IMG/VR virus record: IMGVR_UViG_3300010158_000080
Location: 1 to 57,295 of that record
Strand: one strand, 5' to 3'
Length of the DNA stretch: 57,295 nucleotides
DNA from: a virus
The first letter of the stretch is position 1, and each line of letters begins with the position of its first letter. The notes beneath the pieces were generated by a model. That model searched no databases. It was not told the DNA's origin and saw only the letters and a program-made list of their open reading frames with translations. Of this stretch, positions 24,096-33,300 are shown one piece after another. A program made the translations under genes and the position numbers.

Positions 24096-24283
24096 TGGCA
24101 TGGTTTAAGAACCCCGGTCGCCTTCCCGGCATGGCAAAGGGCAAGCGCGTCCACGTTATTCTTGAGGGCGGTTACACAACCGTTGGCAAAGAAGCGTCTG
24201 GCTGGCCGGCGGATGGGCAATATGGCTGCAACTGGGCGATCAAGAACCATCCGGCGGCGATTAAGGGATATGAAGTGATATGA
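24092..24283 (+). CDS. Unrecognised small protein
   Basis: A 63-residue basic, glycine-rich protein overlapping both neighbours by four bases. No motif recognised. Confidence 0.65.
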   Translation: MMAWFKNPGRLPGMAKGKRVHVILEGGYTTVGKEASGWPADGQYGCNWAIKNHPAAIKGYEVI

Positions 24284-24915
24284 GCCAGAACCGATCCAGC
24301 GCCGTGATGCAGCAACGCACCGAGCCGCACGATAGTTTGGACGATTTCCCTACTCCGCCTTGGGCTACGAGGGCGTTGCTTGAGCGGATGGACGGCTTTG
24401 GCGCTGTCCGTGGTTTCTCTACCTGTCGAGAGCCTGCTGCCAATCGTGGTCATATGGTTAAGCCGTTGCGCGAGTATTTTGGCACCGTCGAGGCATCGGA
24501 CGTTCACGATTATGGCGCTGGTTTCCCAGTGCGGGATTATCTGTGGGGCAATGTTCCTGATACGGTTTCGTGGACCATAACCAACCCACCGTTCAAGCTG
24601 GCTGAACAATTTATTGAGCGGGCGCTGGCATCAAGTGATCATGGCGTGGCGATGATTGTCCGCGCCGCATTTCTTGAGGGGCAGGGGCGCTATGCTCGGT
24701 TATTTTCGGTCAAACCGCCGAATTTTGTCCTTCAATTCACCGAGCGCGTTGTGATGCATAAGGGGCGGCTTGCGCCGGAAGGATCAACTGCGACCGCCTA
24801 TGCGTGGCTTGTCTGGTTTGCCGGCGACAATGATGACGGCACATTTTTCGACTGGATCGCACCTTGCCGCAAGCGATTGGAGCGAGATGGTGATTATCCT
24901 ATGGAGGCCGTATGA
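24280..24915 (+). CDS. N6-adenine DNA methyltransferase
   Basis: A 211-residue enzyme. Motif I-like EPAANRGHM (about 51-59) binds SAM and TNPPFKLAEQ (Asn102-Pro-Pro-Phe) is the catalytic motif IV of adenine-N6 methylases. Such phage enzymes protect DNA from host restriction. No partner endonuclease is present, so it is an orphan methylase. A second NPPF methylase domain lies inside the giant gene. Confidence 0.88.
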   Translation: MSQNRSSAVMQQRTEPHDSLDDFPTPPWATRALLERMDGFGAVRGFSTCREPAANRGHMVKPLREYFGTVEASDVHDYGAGFPVRDYLWGNVPDTVSWTITNPPFKLAEQFIERALASSDHGVAMIVRAAFLEGQGRYARLFSVKPPNFVLQFTERVVMHKGRLAPEGSTATAYAWLVWFAGDNDDGTFFDWIAPCRKRLERDGDYPMEAV

Positions 24916-25160
24916 TTGCCATAGAAAGCCAAGTGATTTCCGTCATTACTCGGCGCGTTAGCATTGAGCGCAAGCACATGGTGGACGCCAACGCATTCCT
25001 TTCGGAGTTGGGGCTTTGCTCTGTCACCAAGGAGTTTACAATCCCAGTAGATCTGGAGGAGGAGTTTAGCCTTGACGAAATCCCGTACTCACAAATCGAA
25101 AAGTGGGAGCGCGTCGAAGATGTGATCGCCACTGTTACCGCAATGCGTTCAACCAAATAA
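24912..25160 (+). CDS. Acyl-carrier-protein-like small protein
   Basis: An 82-residue protein that aligns with ACP over its length: a first helix, then ELGLCSVTKEFTIPVDLEEEF (here 32-52) where ACP has LGADSLDTVEL...ALEEEF, and a closing helix WERVEDVIATV. The DSL phosphopantetheine site is CSV, with Ser37 kept. It overlaps the methyltransferase gene and precedes ssb. Structural ACP mimicry or real prosthetic group attachment is undecided. Confidence 0.55.
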   Translation: MIAIESQVISVITRRVSIERKHMVDANAFLSELGLCSVTKEFTIPVDLEEEFSLDEIPYSQIEKWERVEDVIATVTAMRSTK

Positions 25161-25172
25161 TAGGAGGCCACT

Positions 25173-25643
25173 TTGGCTGCATCAGTGAACAAAGTCATAC
25201 TTATCGGCGCGCTGGGCGCAGACCCGGAGGTTAAGTCTTTTGCCAATGGCGGCAGGATTTGCAACTTGCGGATTGCGACTTCTGAAAGCTGGAAGGAAAA
25301 ATCTAGCGGTGAGCGCAAAACAAAAACTGAATGGCACAGTGTCAGCATTTCCAATGATGGGCTGATTGGCGTAGCCGAGCGCTACCTCAAAAAAGGCAGC
25401 AAGGTCTATATTGAGGGCCAGCTTCAAACTCGCAAATGGCAAGATCAGCAGGGCAACGACCGTTACACAACCGAAATCGTCCTGCGCCCGTTTAATGGAA
25501 CCTTGACCATGCTTGATAGTCCGCAAGGCAGTTCAACCGGCGGCAATCGTGATAACTCATCCAACCGGGCGCAAGAGCCTTCCCCCGGCGCGCATGGCGG
25601 GTTTGGTGATGATCTGGACGATTCAGATTCAATTCCTTTTTGA
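25173..25643 (+). CDS. ssb: Single-stranded DNA-binding protein
   Basis: A 156-residue bacterial-type SSB. The OB fold covers 1-112 ([43 protein letters not shown]), followed by a disordered Gly/Asn/Ser linker and the acidic tip [11 protein letters not shown] that recruits partner proteins. Start is TTG 25173 with AGGAGG five bases upstream. Confidence 0.96.
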   Translation: MAASVNKVILIGALGADPEVKSFANGGRICNLRIATSESWKEKSSGERKTKTEWHSVSISNDGLIGVAERYLKKGSKVYIEGQLQTRKWQDQQGNDRYTTEIVLRPFNGTLTMLDSPQGSSTGGNRDNSSNRAQEPSPGAHGGFGDDLDDSDSIPF

Positions 25644-25667
25644 TCAGTAAAACCAAGGAGAATACCA

Positions 25668-25862
25668 ATGATACCTGAACTTATGACTGTAGAAAAATTT
25701 TTGGAATTATATTCGATTGGCCGCACCAGCTTTTACCGCGAGGCGGCGAAGCCTGATAGCCCGCTTAAGCTGCGCAAGTTTGGCACCGCAACGCGCATTG
25801 CCCGCGCCGATGCCGAGGCATGGGCCGCAAGCCTGCCTACCAGTGAAGGAAAGCACCAATGA
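25668..25862 (+). CDS. Excisionase-like HTH protein
   Basis: A 64-residue protein with an MerR/excisionase-type winged helix: MTVEKFLELYSIGRTSFYRE then ATRIARADAEAWAASL. It could regulate this operon; no integrase is present to pair with it. AAGGAG precedes ATG 25668. Confidence 0.75.
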   Translation: MIPELMTVEKFLELYSIGRTSFYREAAKPDSPLKLRKFGTATRIARADAEAWAASLPTSEGKHQ

Positions 25863-26116
25863 TACCCGAAGCTGAAACATTCAACGCCGCCTGTCGCGCA
25901 TTCGATGCTGCAAGGGCAAAGCGCTATGATTTGGAAATTGGTGTCAAAATTGAAGAGCGGCTTGGCAATAACCAGTCGGTCGAATTGGCCAAGAAGGCCA
26001 GTCAGGAATACATGACGCTGTGGTCAGACGCTTATCGGCTGCGGCAAGAAACTGCCTCTGCACTTTGCGGCGCTATTGGCGTTGCTTCCGACGATCTAAA
26101 GCAAGCTCTCTACTAG
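25859..26116 (+). CDS. Unrecognised helical protein, last of rightward unit
   Basis: An 85-residue all-helical protein overlapping the HTH gene by four bases. It starts with MIPE, as does its neighbour. No function known. Confidence 0.66.
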   Translation: MIPEAETFNAACRAFDAARAKRYDLEIGVKIEERLGNNQSVELAKKASQEYMTLWSDAYRLRQETASALCGAIGVASDDLKQALY

Positions 26117-26183
26117 ACTGGCTAAGGATAGCTTGCTATAGAGCGTATTGGCACTTGGCGGTGCTATTCTCTCCCCACCTTTG

Positions 26184-26213
26184 AGGCCCGGTTTCAACAC
26201 CGGGCCTTTTTTT
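26184..26213 (+). terminator. Rho-independent terminator of rightward unit
   Basis: AGGCCCGGT (26184-26192) pairs perfectly with ACCGGGCCT (26199-26207), six-base loop, followed by a run of seven T (26207-26213). In the reverse direction there is no T run, so it acts rightward, at the meeting point of the two transcripts. Confidence 0.93.
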
Positions 26214-26424
26214 AGAATTTGGCGGCGGCTGCCAGTTTGGCTTGCAGCGCTGCGTGTCCTGCATCATTCGCGGCCTGAATATCTGCAAGCGCCGCTTTGG
26301 CGGTGGCTTGATCTGCCGGATGCAGCGTAGCGACAGCCTCATGATAAAGCGCGATAAACTGCGGAGCTTGGGAAATGGTCGAGCCGACCACTTTCAAGAG
26401 ATTGAGAAGAAATGTGAGGTTCAT
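26212..26424 (-). CDS. Small alanine-rich protein, last of virion unit
   Basis: A 70-residue protein with a hydrophobic start (LTFLLNLLKVVGSTIS) and an alanine-rich helix. ATG 26424 has AAGGTG six bases upstream. Possibly membrane associated and part of the lysis group. Confidence 0.6.
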   Translation of the reverse strand: MNLTFLLNLLKVVGSTISQAPQFIALYHEAVATLHPADQATAKAALADIQAANDAGHAALQAKLAAAAKF

Positions 26425-26435
26425 GGTTGTCACCT

Positions 26436-26837
26436 TTATTTGATAGCTGCAAGAGCTTGGCTGATAGCCAATTTTGCCTGCGTAAGCGCCGCCGAGTACG
26501 TTGCGGCATTCCCGGCACTATATGCAGCACGAGCTGCGCTCAACGCGCCATATGCCCTGTTATCGAGGGTTGATGCGGTCGTAGCATTGCCACCTTTGAG
26601 CAGGCCCGCATCAACAGCCGTCTCAAGCGCTAATCGTTCAGCTTTGTACGCCAGTTCCAAGGCTGTCAGCGCATGTTCGTCAAGAACAGTACGATTGGCA
26701 ATTATCGCTGGAGCAGGGACGCCGACAGCATCCGCAGCGCTGGCCGCTGTGTTTGCAATATGGCTGGGGGTAAAAAGGGCGCATCCCCCCAAAGGAACGG
26801 ATGAGCAAAGCGCGATGGCGGCAATAATGCGTTTCAA
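26436..26837 (-). CDS. Small lipoprotein
   Basis: A 133-residue protein with a lipoprotein signal: basic start LKRII, hydrophobic stretch, and lipobox PLGGC. TTG 26837 is chosen because GGAG lies seven bases upstream. The mature part is alanine-rich and helical. In this position (beside a holin candidate) it may be an outer-membrane lysis partner. Confidence 0.65.
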   Translation of the reverse strand: MKRIIAAIALCSSVPLGGCALFTPSHIANTAASAADAVGVPAPAIIANRTVLDEHALTALELAYKAERLALETAVDAGLLKGGNATTASTLDNRAYGALSAARAAYSAGNAATYSAALTQAKLAISQALAAIK

Positions 26838-26847
26838 TGGACTTCTC

Positions 26848-27336
26848 CTATTTACCAGCCATGTGGATAGCAATTTTCTGGCTTGAATTAGCCATAGCTT
26901 TCACGGCATCGGGAACCTGCCCAGTCAAGGCCGCGACAATGGCATTATCGACAAGGGCGGTAACCGATGAATGCTTGGCATTCATACTCCACACGGCAGC
27001 GGCGACCGCAGCTATGGTGCTAAGGATAGTTCCTACCAATATCGAGACTTGAGACGTTACCGTGTCATTGGTGATGCCATATTTTGCCATGTAGCTGATG
27101 AGGGTTGTGGAAATGGTGCTGCCCAGAATCATAATCAGCGACCGGATTGCCGTGTCGATCACTGGGTTGCCGGTAAGAGATGTTGGAGTCGATGCTGGGG
27201 GGGGCTGACTGGTAAAATCTGTTATGGGCAAAGCGTTGTTTTGCGCACTTGCGGCAAGAGCGCTAGGCTGAATAACCTGTGCAATATCTGCTTGGGCAGC
27301 GGCAGGATCATCACCACTTGCAATAGTCTGGTCCAT
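26848..27336 (-). CDS. Holin candidate with two membrane spans
   Basis: A 162-residue protein. The first 70 residues are soluble and proline/alanine rich; two membrane spans follow (about TAIRSLIMILGSTISTTLIS and ILVGTILSTIAAVAAAVW), then a soluble C terminus. Spacing of two spans suits a class II holin, but the large soluble ends are unusual. ATG 27336 has GGAG upstream. Confidence 0.6.
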   Translation of the reverse strand: MDQTIASGDDPAAAQADIAQVIQPSALAASAQNNALPITDFTSQPPPASTPTSLTGNPVIDTAIRSLIMILGSTISTTLISYMAKYGITNDTVTSQVSILVGTILSTIAAVAAAVWSMNAKHSSVTALVDNAIVAALTGQVPDAVKAMANSSQKIAIHMAGK

Positions 27337-27349
27337 TTCGTTTACTCCT

Positions 27350-27676
27350 TCAATCAGGCCCATCCAGCGGGCTGCGCGACTGATTTACACCTTCTTCGTG
27401 CCGCATGGCATCAAGAAGTTTGCGCGCCCGCTTTAACACATCAGCTTCCGGCGCGATCCTTTTAATTTCTTGCCAAAGCAATTCAATCACAGTTAATTGT
27501 TGATGATGACGAATTCGGCCTTCATTTTCACGATCTTCGCATTTTTTAAGCGCCTGTTTTGTGCGTTTGTTGGTAAGTTCCACCCTAGCCCACAAAAATG
27601 AAATTGCTGTGCCAAGTGCGCCAGCCACACCCACACCTGCACTGACGACGCTGCTAATTTCAGAAACTTCACTCAT
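27350..27676 (-). CDS. Single-span membrane protein
   Basis: A 108-residue protein with one membrane span (about 10-30, VVSAGVGVAGALGTAISFLW) followed by a long charged helix, the arrangement of inner-membrane spanins and some holins. It probably acts in lysis with its neighbours. Confidence 0.6.
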   Translation of the reverse strand: MSEVSEISSVVSAGVGVAGALGTAISFLWARVELTNKRTKQALKKCEDRENEGRIRHHQQLTVIELLWQEIKRIAPEADVLKRARKLLDAMRHEEGVNQSRSPLDGPD

Positions 27677-27696
27677 AGAACCACGCCTCTAAAAAA

Positions 27697-30243
27697 TTAA
27701 ATGACACCGCTTTCAATCCGTATCCAAGCGCCAGCTATGGTAAACATGAAAATTGCTTGCTGGCCCGCAGCCAGAGTGGCAATAGCGCCAGCGCCACCAG
27801 ATCCCGGCTTGACCAGCACATTAAACGCCCCCGCATCAGCGCGGACCACTCTCACCAGATCACCAGGCAGGCGGTTGGCGTTGAGCAGCACCAGATCGCG
27901 CTGCGCCGTCAGATTGGTGACATATACCACCTTGTCGGGCATCCCCGTAGGGTAGCTATAAGTCGCGTCGGCAGGGTCATAATAGCCGAGCGAGATAATG
28001 CCATCATGCGGCGTTTGCGACTGGTAAACCCGGATGTTACCGATTTGAAAGGTGTCACGGACGCCAGCCGAAAAATCTAGCGGAGATGACTGCACAGCAA
28101 TCGACAGATTGCCGGTCGTGGCTCTGAAATTGACGGGGACAGTCACCGTGCGCCATGTCGAACCAAGTTTGATCGGCCTGCGGTCGCCGGCTGCATATGA
28201 ACTGTATCGGTCAAGGTCAAGTTGGACCAAAGACAGGGATCGGGATGTAGCGGCGCGGATTTCGATTTCGGCCCACAACGGAAAATTCGCGTCATAGCCC
28301 GAAACATTGCTGATATAGACGTTATCATATTTGCTAGACCCAACGAACTGCCGCGCCGTCATCATGCCTCGGGCATCCACGACGGTTGTGGACGAGCCGC
28401 CGCTTATAGCGGCCCCGATGCCCGAAGATGCCGCGAGAAGTCGGTATCCGCAATCTTTGGCACCAAGCAGCACCGTGCGGGTATTGTCTTGTGCTTCGGC
28501 GGCAAAATCCAAAGGCGTGACAAAGGTGATAATGTTGCAGAATGGCAGACCGCCCCCGCTGTCGTTGTTGAACGCGGGCGACACAGGCTCAATATACGGC
28601 ACAAAGGCATTGTTTGCGGAAAATAGGCCGGCAGTTTGCACCGCAGACCCATACTCCATGTAATAGGCCGGATAGGTGCCGGTGATAATGTTTGACGCAA
28701 AGAAATTGAATGCCACGCTGGTAACGTAAGAGCGAATAATGCCCGCAGACTCACCCGACGACCCCGCGATTGTGTTGCCCGAAATGTTGACCCCCATAAC
28801 GTAGCCATTGATGAGCGACGAAGAAGGCAATTGATCGACAGGATTTGTCGCACTGGTGTCTGGCAACGCAAAGAGAATGCGCGGCGTATTGCCCTCACCA
28901 TGGGCGGCGCGTTGCTCGTTGCCAAACTTGTTTTGCTCAATGACGCCGCCATAGCCACTGTTGTCGGACCCAGTGCGCGCAACGATCCAGATCGCAGCAA
29001 TCCGATTGGATGTGCCAGTCACATATGATCCGCTAAAGAAGCCGTTGCGCGACAGCCGGAAACTTCCGCTGACGCCGTTGACGCCGCCCAATTTCACATC
29101 AATTGCGTTTCCACCAAAAATGTTGTTTTGGCCGGTCACCTCATCGCAATATCCGCACCACGCGATGCCAAATGTTGCCCCGGTCCCACCTGCCCCCACG
29201 GTCCCAGTCGTCGGGGTGCCGTCGAAATTGCATTCCTCAACCTGTAAACCGGGGTGATCTGTAGAGTCTGAACCAATCGCAAACTTGGAATAGCCGACAA
29301 AATTGCACCGCTCAAAGATCGGTTTGGAGGCAGTCACAAGGCCGTTGGTGCTGTTCCAATAAATAAACGACCACCCGCCGATCACTTCTAGGTCGTGAAC
29401 ATAGGCGGATCGGGCGGCGTTGGCTGTAATGAAATGGCAAGCGCTTGTGATCGTCAGGCGTGTCTGGTCGCGCCCAATGCCGCAGACGTTGACCGGCGCG
29501 CTAGTGGTGCCGCCGTTGCTGTTGTCGTTCAGAAGCCCGGTGCCGGAATAAATGTAGCTACCCGCACCCAATTGCAGGTTCATAGATGGCAAGATAACGC
29601 CGCTTGGCCCATTGATCGGCGCAAGCCATGCCGCACCAAGCCGGCAATACTGCCACATATTTTCAATGCCGGTAGTGCTGTTCGTCACGCCATCAGGGAA
29701 TGCCCCAAACATATCGACAATCGGATCGACAACATTGATCGCCCATTTGTTGCCAGCGGCATCATAGAACCACCACTTGCCTTGCCCAATCGCGGGTAGC
29801 GCCGAAGGATTTGCAGACAGCGTGTATCGAGCGCTGCCAATGCCCTCAACCGAAAAGCCGGAAGTGATAACCGCAGTTGCGCCCGCAGGCATTGCGGTGC
29901 CGTTGAGACTTGTAAACAGGCCAACAAACGCAGCCGGCGCGCTCTCATATGCGCCAAAGACAGGATCAGCAGCCCAAACCTCAACCGGCGGCAACACCCC
30001 TTCTGGCGGATAGGTTTGAACAACCTTGTACGACTTGCCGGAAACAAGGAAAATATCAGGAAACGTCCCCGAATCATCCGCGACAACGGGGTTCGAGTTT
30101 GTCACGGTAAGCGCCACATCCGAATAGGTTGGCGCTCTCGTGCTGGTGCCGCTGACATAAAAATTCAGCAACGCGCCGGGAATGGGAGCGCCGCTGGGCG
30201 TGTAAGCATAGCCGTATGGGTTTCCGTAGCGCGAGCCAGTCAC
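27697..30243 (-). CDS. Tailspike/tail fibre with beta-helix
   Basis: An 848-residue receptor-binding protein. Residues about 1-110 match the common virion-attachment domain (PGALLNFYVSGTSTRAPTYS, NPVVADDSGTFPDIFL). From about 180 (FGAFPDGVTNSTTGIENM) a right-handed parallel beta-helix of the pectate-lyase type begins, running to about 600. The C-terminal 250 residues are beta sandwiches. Such spikes often bind or cut surface polysaccharide. Start GTG 30243 has GGAG six bases upstream, better than the in-frame TTG 30255. Confidence 0.85.
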   Translation of the reverse strand: MTGSRYGNPYGYAYTPSGAPIPGALLNFYVSGTSTRAPTYSDVALTVTNSNPVVADDSGTFPDIFLVSGKSYKVVQTYPPEGVLPPVEVWAADPVFGAYESAPAAFVGLFTSLNGTAMPAGATAVITSGFSVEGIGSARYTLSANPSALPAIGQGKWWFYDAAGNKWAINVVDPIVDMFGAFPDGVTNSTTGIENMWQYCRLGAAWLAPINGPSGVILPSMNLQLGAGSYIYSGTGLLNDNSNGGTTSAPVNVCGIGRDQTRLTITSACHFITANAARSAYVHDLEVIGGWSFIYWNSTNGLVTASKPIFERCNFVGYSKFAIGSDSTDHPGLQVEECNFDGTPTTGTVGAGGTGATFGIAWCGYCDEVTGQNNIFGGNAIDVKLGGVNGVSGSFRLSRNGFFSGSYVTGTSNRIAAIWIVARTGSDNSGYGGVIEQNKFGNEQRAAHGEGNTPRILFALPDTSATNPVDQLPSSSLINGYVMGVNISGNTIAGSSGESAGIIRSYVTSVAFNFFASNIITGTYPAYYMEYGSAVQTAGLFSANNAFVPYIEPVSPAFNNDSGGGLPFCNIITFVTPLDFAAEAQDNTRTVLLGAKDCGYRLLAASSGIGAAISGGSSTTVVDARGMMTARQFVGSSKYDNVYISNVSGYDANFPLWAEIEIRAATSRSLSLVQLDLDRYSSYAAGDRRPIKLGSTWRTVTVPVNFRATTGNLSIAVQSSPLDFSAGVRDTFQIGNIRVYQSQTPHDGIISLGYYDPADATYSYPTGMPDKVVYVTNLTAQRDLVLLNANRLPGDLVRVVRADAGAFNVLVKPGSGGAGAIATLAAGQQAIFMFTIAGAWIRIESGVI

Positions 30244-30324
30244 GGCGTTCTCCAATCAATTTGGGGCGCGTGACTGGCGCTTTCAAACACTCTCTACCAC
30301 AGCAAAACGGAAATGAGAACGGCC

Positions 30325-33300
30325 CTATTGCTGTGCTTTCCTTTTGGCCATCGCGGCTTGATCTGCCCGAAACTTCTCGACCTGTTCAGGTGTAGCAATC
30401 CGCATAAAATCTCGAACTTGCTTTCCATTCATGCGGAACGACGGGTTTAGTGTCGTCCGAATAATGTAGGATTGCAAAGAAGGTGCGACTTTCAACTCGT
30501 TCATTTTTTGCCGCGCTCCAGCAACATCGCCTCGCTTTATCATTTTTCCAATTTCAGCTTTAGCCTCATCAAACCTAAACCGCTGCGATTCCTTGGCATT
30601 GTAAATGTCAGCCATGCCGGGACCGCCGGGTGCGCCGGGACTAATTGTTATGCCAGCCAAAGGTAGCATCGCGGCAAGTGCTGCGCTTTTCTTGTCTCCG
30701 GTGCCGTGGAAATAGTCGTTGACCGCATCGTATTGGCTCATCGGCAACGTACCAATTATTACATCGTAACCAAGCCTGCCTATCACAGCCCCATAGCCAT
30801 AAATCCCCTTGTCATCTGGCCCGATAATCTTGTGCCCAAACCCGCGATCATTAGCTGCAACCTCGTACATCAATTTACCCAAAAAGCTTAGTTTTCGCAG
30901 CATTATATCGCGTGGCTGCGTAACCCAGCCGATTTGATCCTCGTTCACTTTACCTGTTGGCAGCCGGCCATAGATCGCTGTGCCGTTTTCATCATAGCGA
31001 ATGAGGAATCTTCCTTCTTTTCCTTTTTCATTGTCGCTTGGAGCTTGGTAAATTTGACCGGCCAGCCATGCAGCAAGATGGGCCGCAAGCACCAAACTCA
31101 CTGTCGAAAATGCCGATTCTATCAGGAGCATACTTGCCGCTTTAAGACGGGTACGCCCTTGCGCTTTGTCCAGCATCAGGGGGCCAGCATCACGCAAAAT
31201 TTGTGCTTTCACATCCGACGGCAAACCGCCGATAACATCCTTTGCTGCGGCCATATTACCCAAAGTAAACGAACGCGAGAATAGCAGAAGGTTTGCTGTG
31301 GTCCGCGCCATTTGAGACATCGCCTCCATCGGCAATGCGCCCGCATAGCGGTTGGCAAAATGTGCCGCCTCTCGGCCAGCCGTTACCGGGTCGAGGCCAG
31401 CCTTAATTCCCTTCTCGCGCAAGTGAGCGTAAAGGCCTGCCTGCAAATCTGCAATACGATCCCACAAAAGCGTATTGTGCCAAACGTCGCCAAACTTGTC
31501 GATGGCGCGGCGCGTAGCCTCGCCAGCCGTGGGCGAAAACAAATCAACACCCTTGCCGAGAATTTGCGAGGTCCACGATTGACCGGCCTTTATCCCCTGC
31601 CCTTCCGCAGAAGCAATACCGGCAATGTCCTGATTGAAATAGCGACCCCCAATAGGGTCCATGCCATCTTTAATCGCTTGGCTCATCTGCGCGGGGTCAT
31701 TACGGACCTTGTTGCCGGCAAAATAGCGATAGAGCAACAGGACACCCAGTGGATCGGCTGGAATAGCTTTGCCCCAGATCACCGCGTTGTGCATCACCGG
31801 GTTATACATGATGATGCTCATCTGCTTGGCTTTAATGTCCATGATGGCGCGAACAATTCCGCTGCTCGGCCCGGTCAGCACAGCCTTCAATGGCCCTTCA
31901 AACTCTTTGCTGATCCACAAAGGCATCATATCGCCATTCTGATCGAGCGCTGGAACAACCTTGCCCGTCTCCGCGTCCTCAACAAATTTCACACCCCATG
32001 TTTGCAGTGCTGGCTCATCGGGCATCGTAAAGAACGACTGCGGGTTGCTCGTGGAACCTTCTTCCACCAGCACATCGCCGGTGTCTTTGCTCATAGTTTT
32101 GATATTTTCAACAAGGGTACGCCCCGCAATGGCTTGGTCGAGGCGCTGCGTCGCAACACCAAGTGTCCTAATATCGCGCACAACCTCTACGCCATTCCCA
32201 AAGGCGGCGCGGGCTGCGGCCTCCGTCTCCTCTACCGTTTCATATTTGCGCTGGCGAAGCTGGCCGGTTGTGGTCGAAATTTTGCCACCGCGCCTTTCCT
32301 GTTTCGAAGTGGTTTTGGAAATCACCTTTGGCCCACTGGCAGTCATTTCAATAATCATGCGCGGGACATAGGATTCCAGACCTTCACCCGTTACCATGCC
32401 TAAATCTTGGGCAGCCTTAAAACTGGCATCAGCTCGGCGCTGGAGTTCAAGAACGGTATCACGCTCTTTATCCGTCAAACGGTTTAGCCCTTCATTCGGT
32501 CCCGGCTGATCGCCTCGGCGTAAAATTACGCCCTGCTCGTCCGCAGCTTCCCACATCCGGCGGCGGGATTCCGCATCAAAGTTTTTGACCAGCCATTCGT
32601 CAAGCTTACCCCACTGATATGCAGCTAAGCGCTTGGCATTGGCAAAATCTTTGGCCACACCTTGCGCCCGGTCGGAACCCTCCGCAATAGGGTCAAGCCC
32701 CATCCGCACTTCATGCAAAGCGGTTTGCACTGGATCAGGCAGCGCCTTGCGGGCTGCCTCGGCTAGCTTATGCCCCACATTATCCACGCCACGGCCAAGG
32801 ATGTTGGTAATGATCCCGCCGGGACCGGTGCGAGGGGCTTCCTTGTCGTCGCGCTCCACGCGGCTCTGGCGGGCAAAACTGGCGTCCAAAGCCCCAGCCT
32901 CGGTCATGTCATTCATACGCGAGGCAATCTCCCCGCTCGACATGGCGCGCATTACGTCCTTTGCGGTGCGGAAACCGTTGCCGCGCAGCGCATTGCCGAT
33001 GGCCTCAAAGATAGCCTTGATCCGCTCCCACGCCTTTAGGAGTAGGCCGGCGGGCTGGCGCTCACCTGTTGCAAATCGAGCAAACAGATCGGACACCGCT
33101 TCCTCGACCTGATCTTCGCCAGACAATTCAAAATATCGCTTCTTGATGCTGGCCATCAACCGAGCATCTCCAGTCGCCACCCGCGACAGTGCGCGCCATT
33201 CCGCATCGGTGAAAGCACCCCGCATCGCATGGACAACTTCATGGTTCAAAGCGTGCATTGCGCTCGGCCCATCCATTGCAATGGTAATGACGTTGCGATG

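Noticed and set aside
31312-32403. Plus-strand frame of 363 codons opposite the giant gene
   Set aside because: Shadow of the giant gene in an antisense phase.
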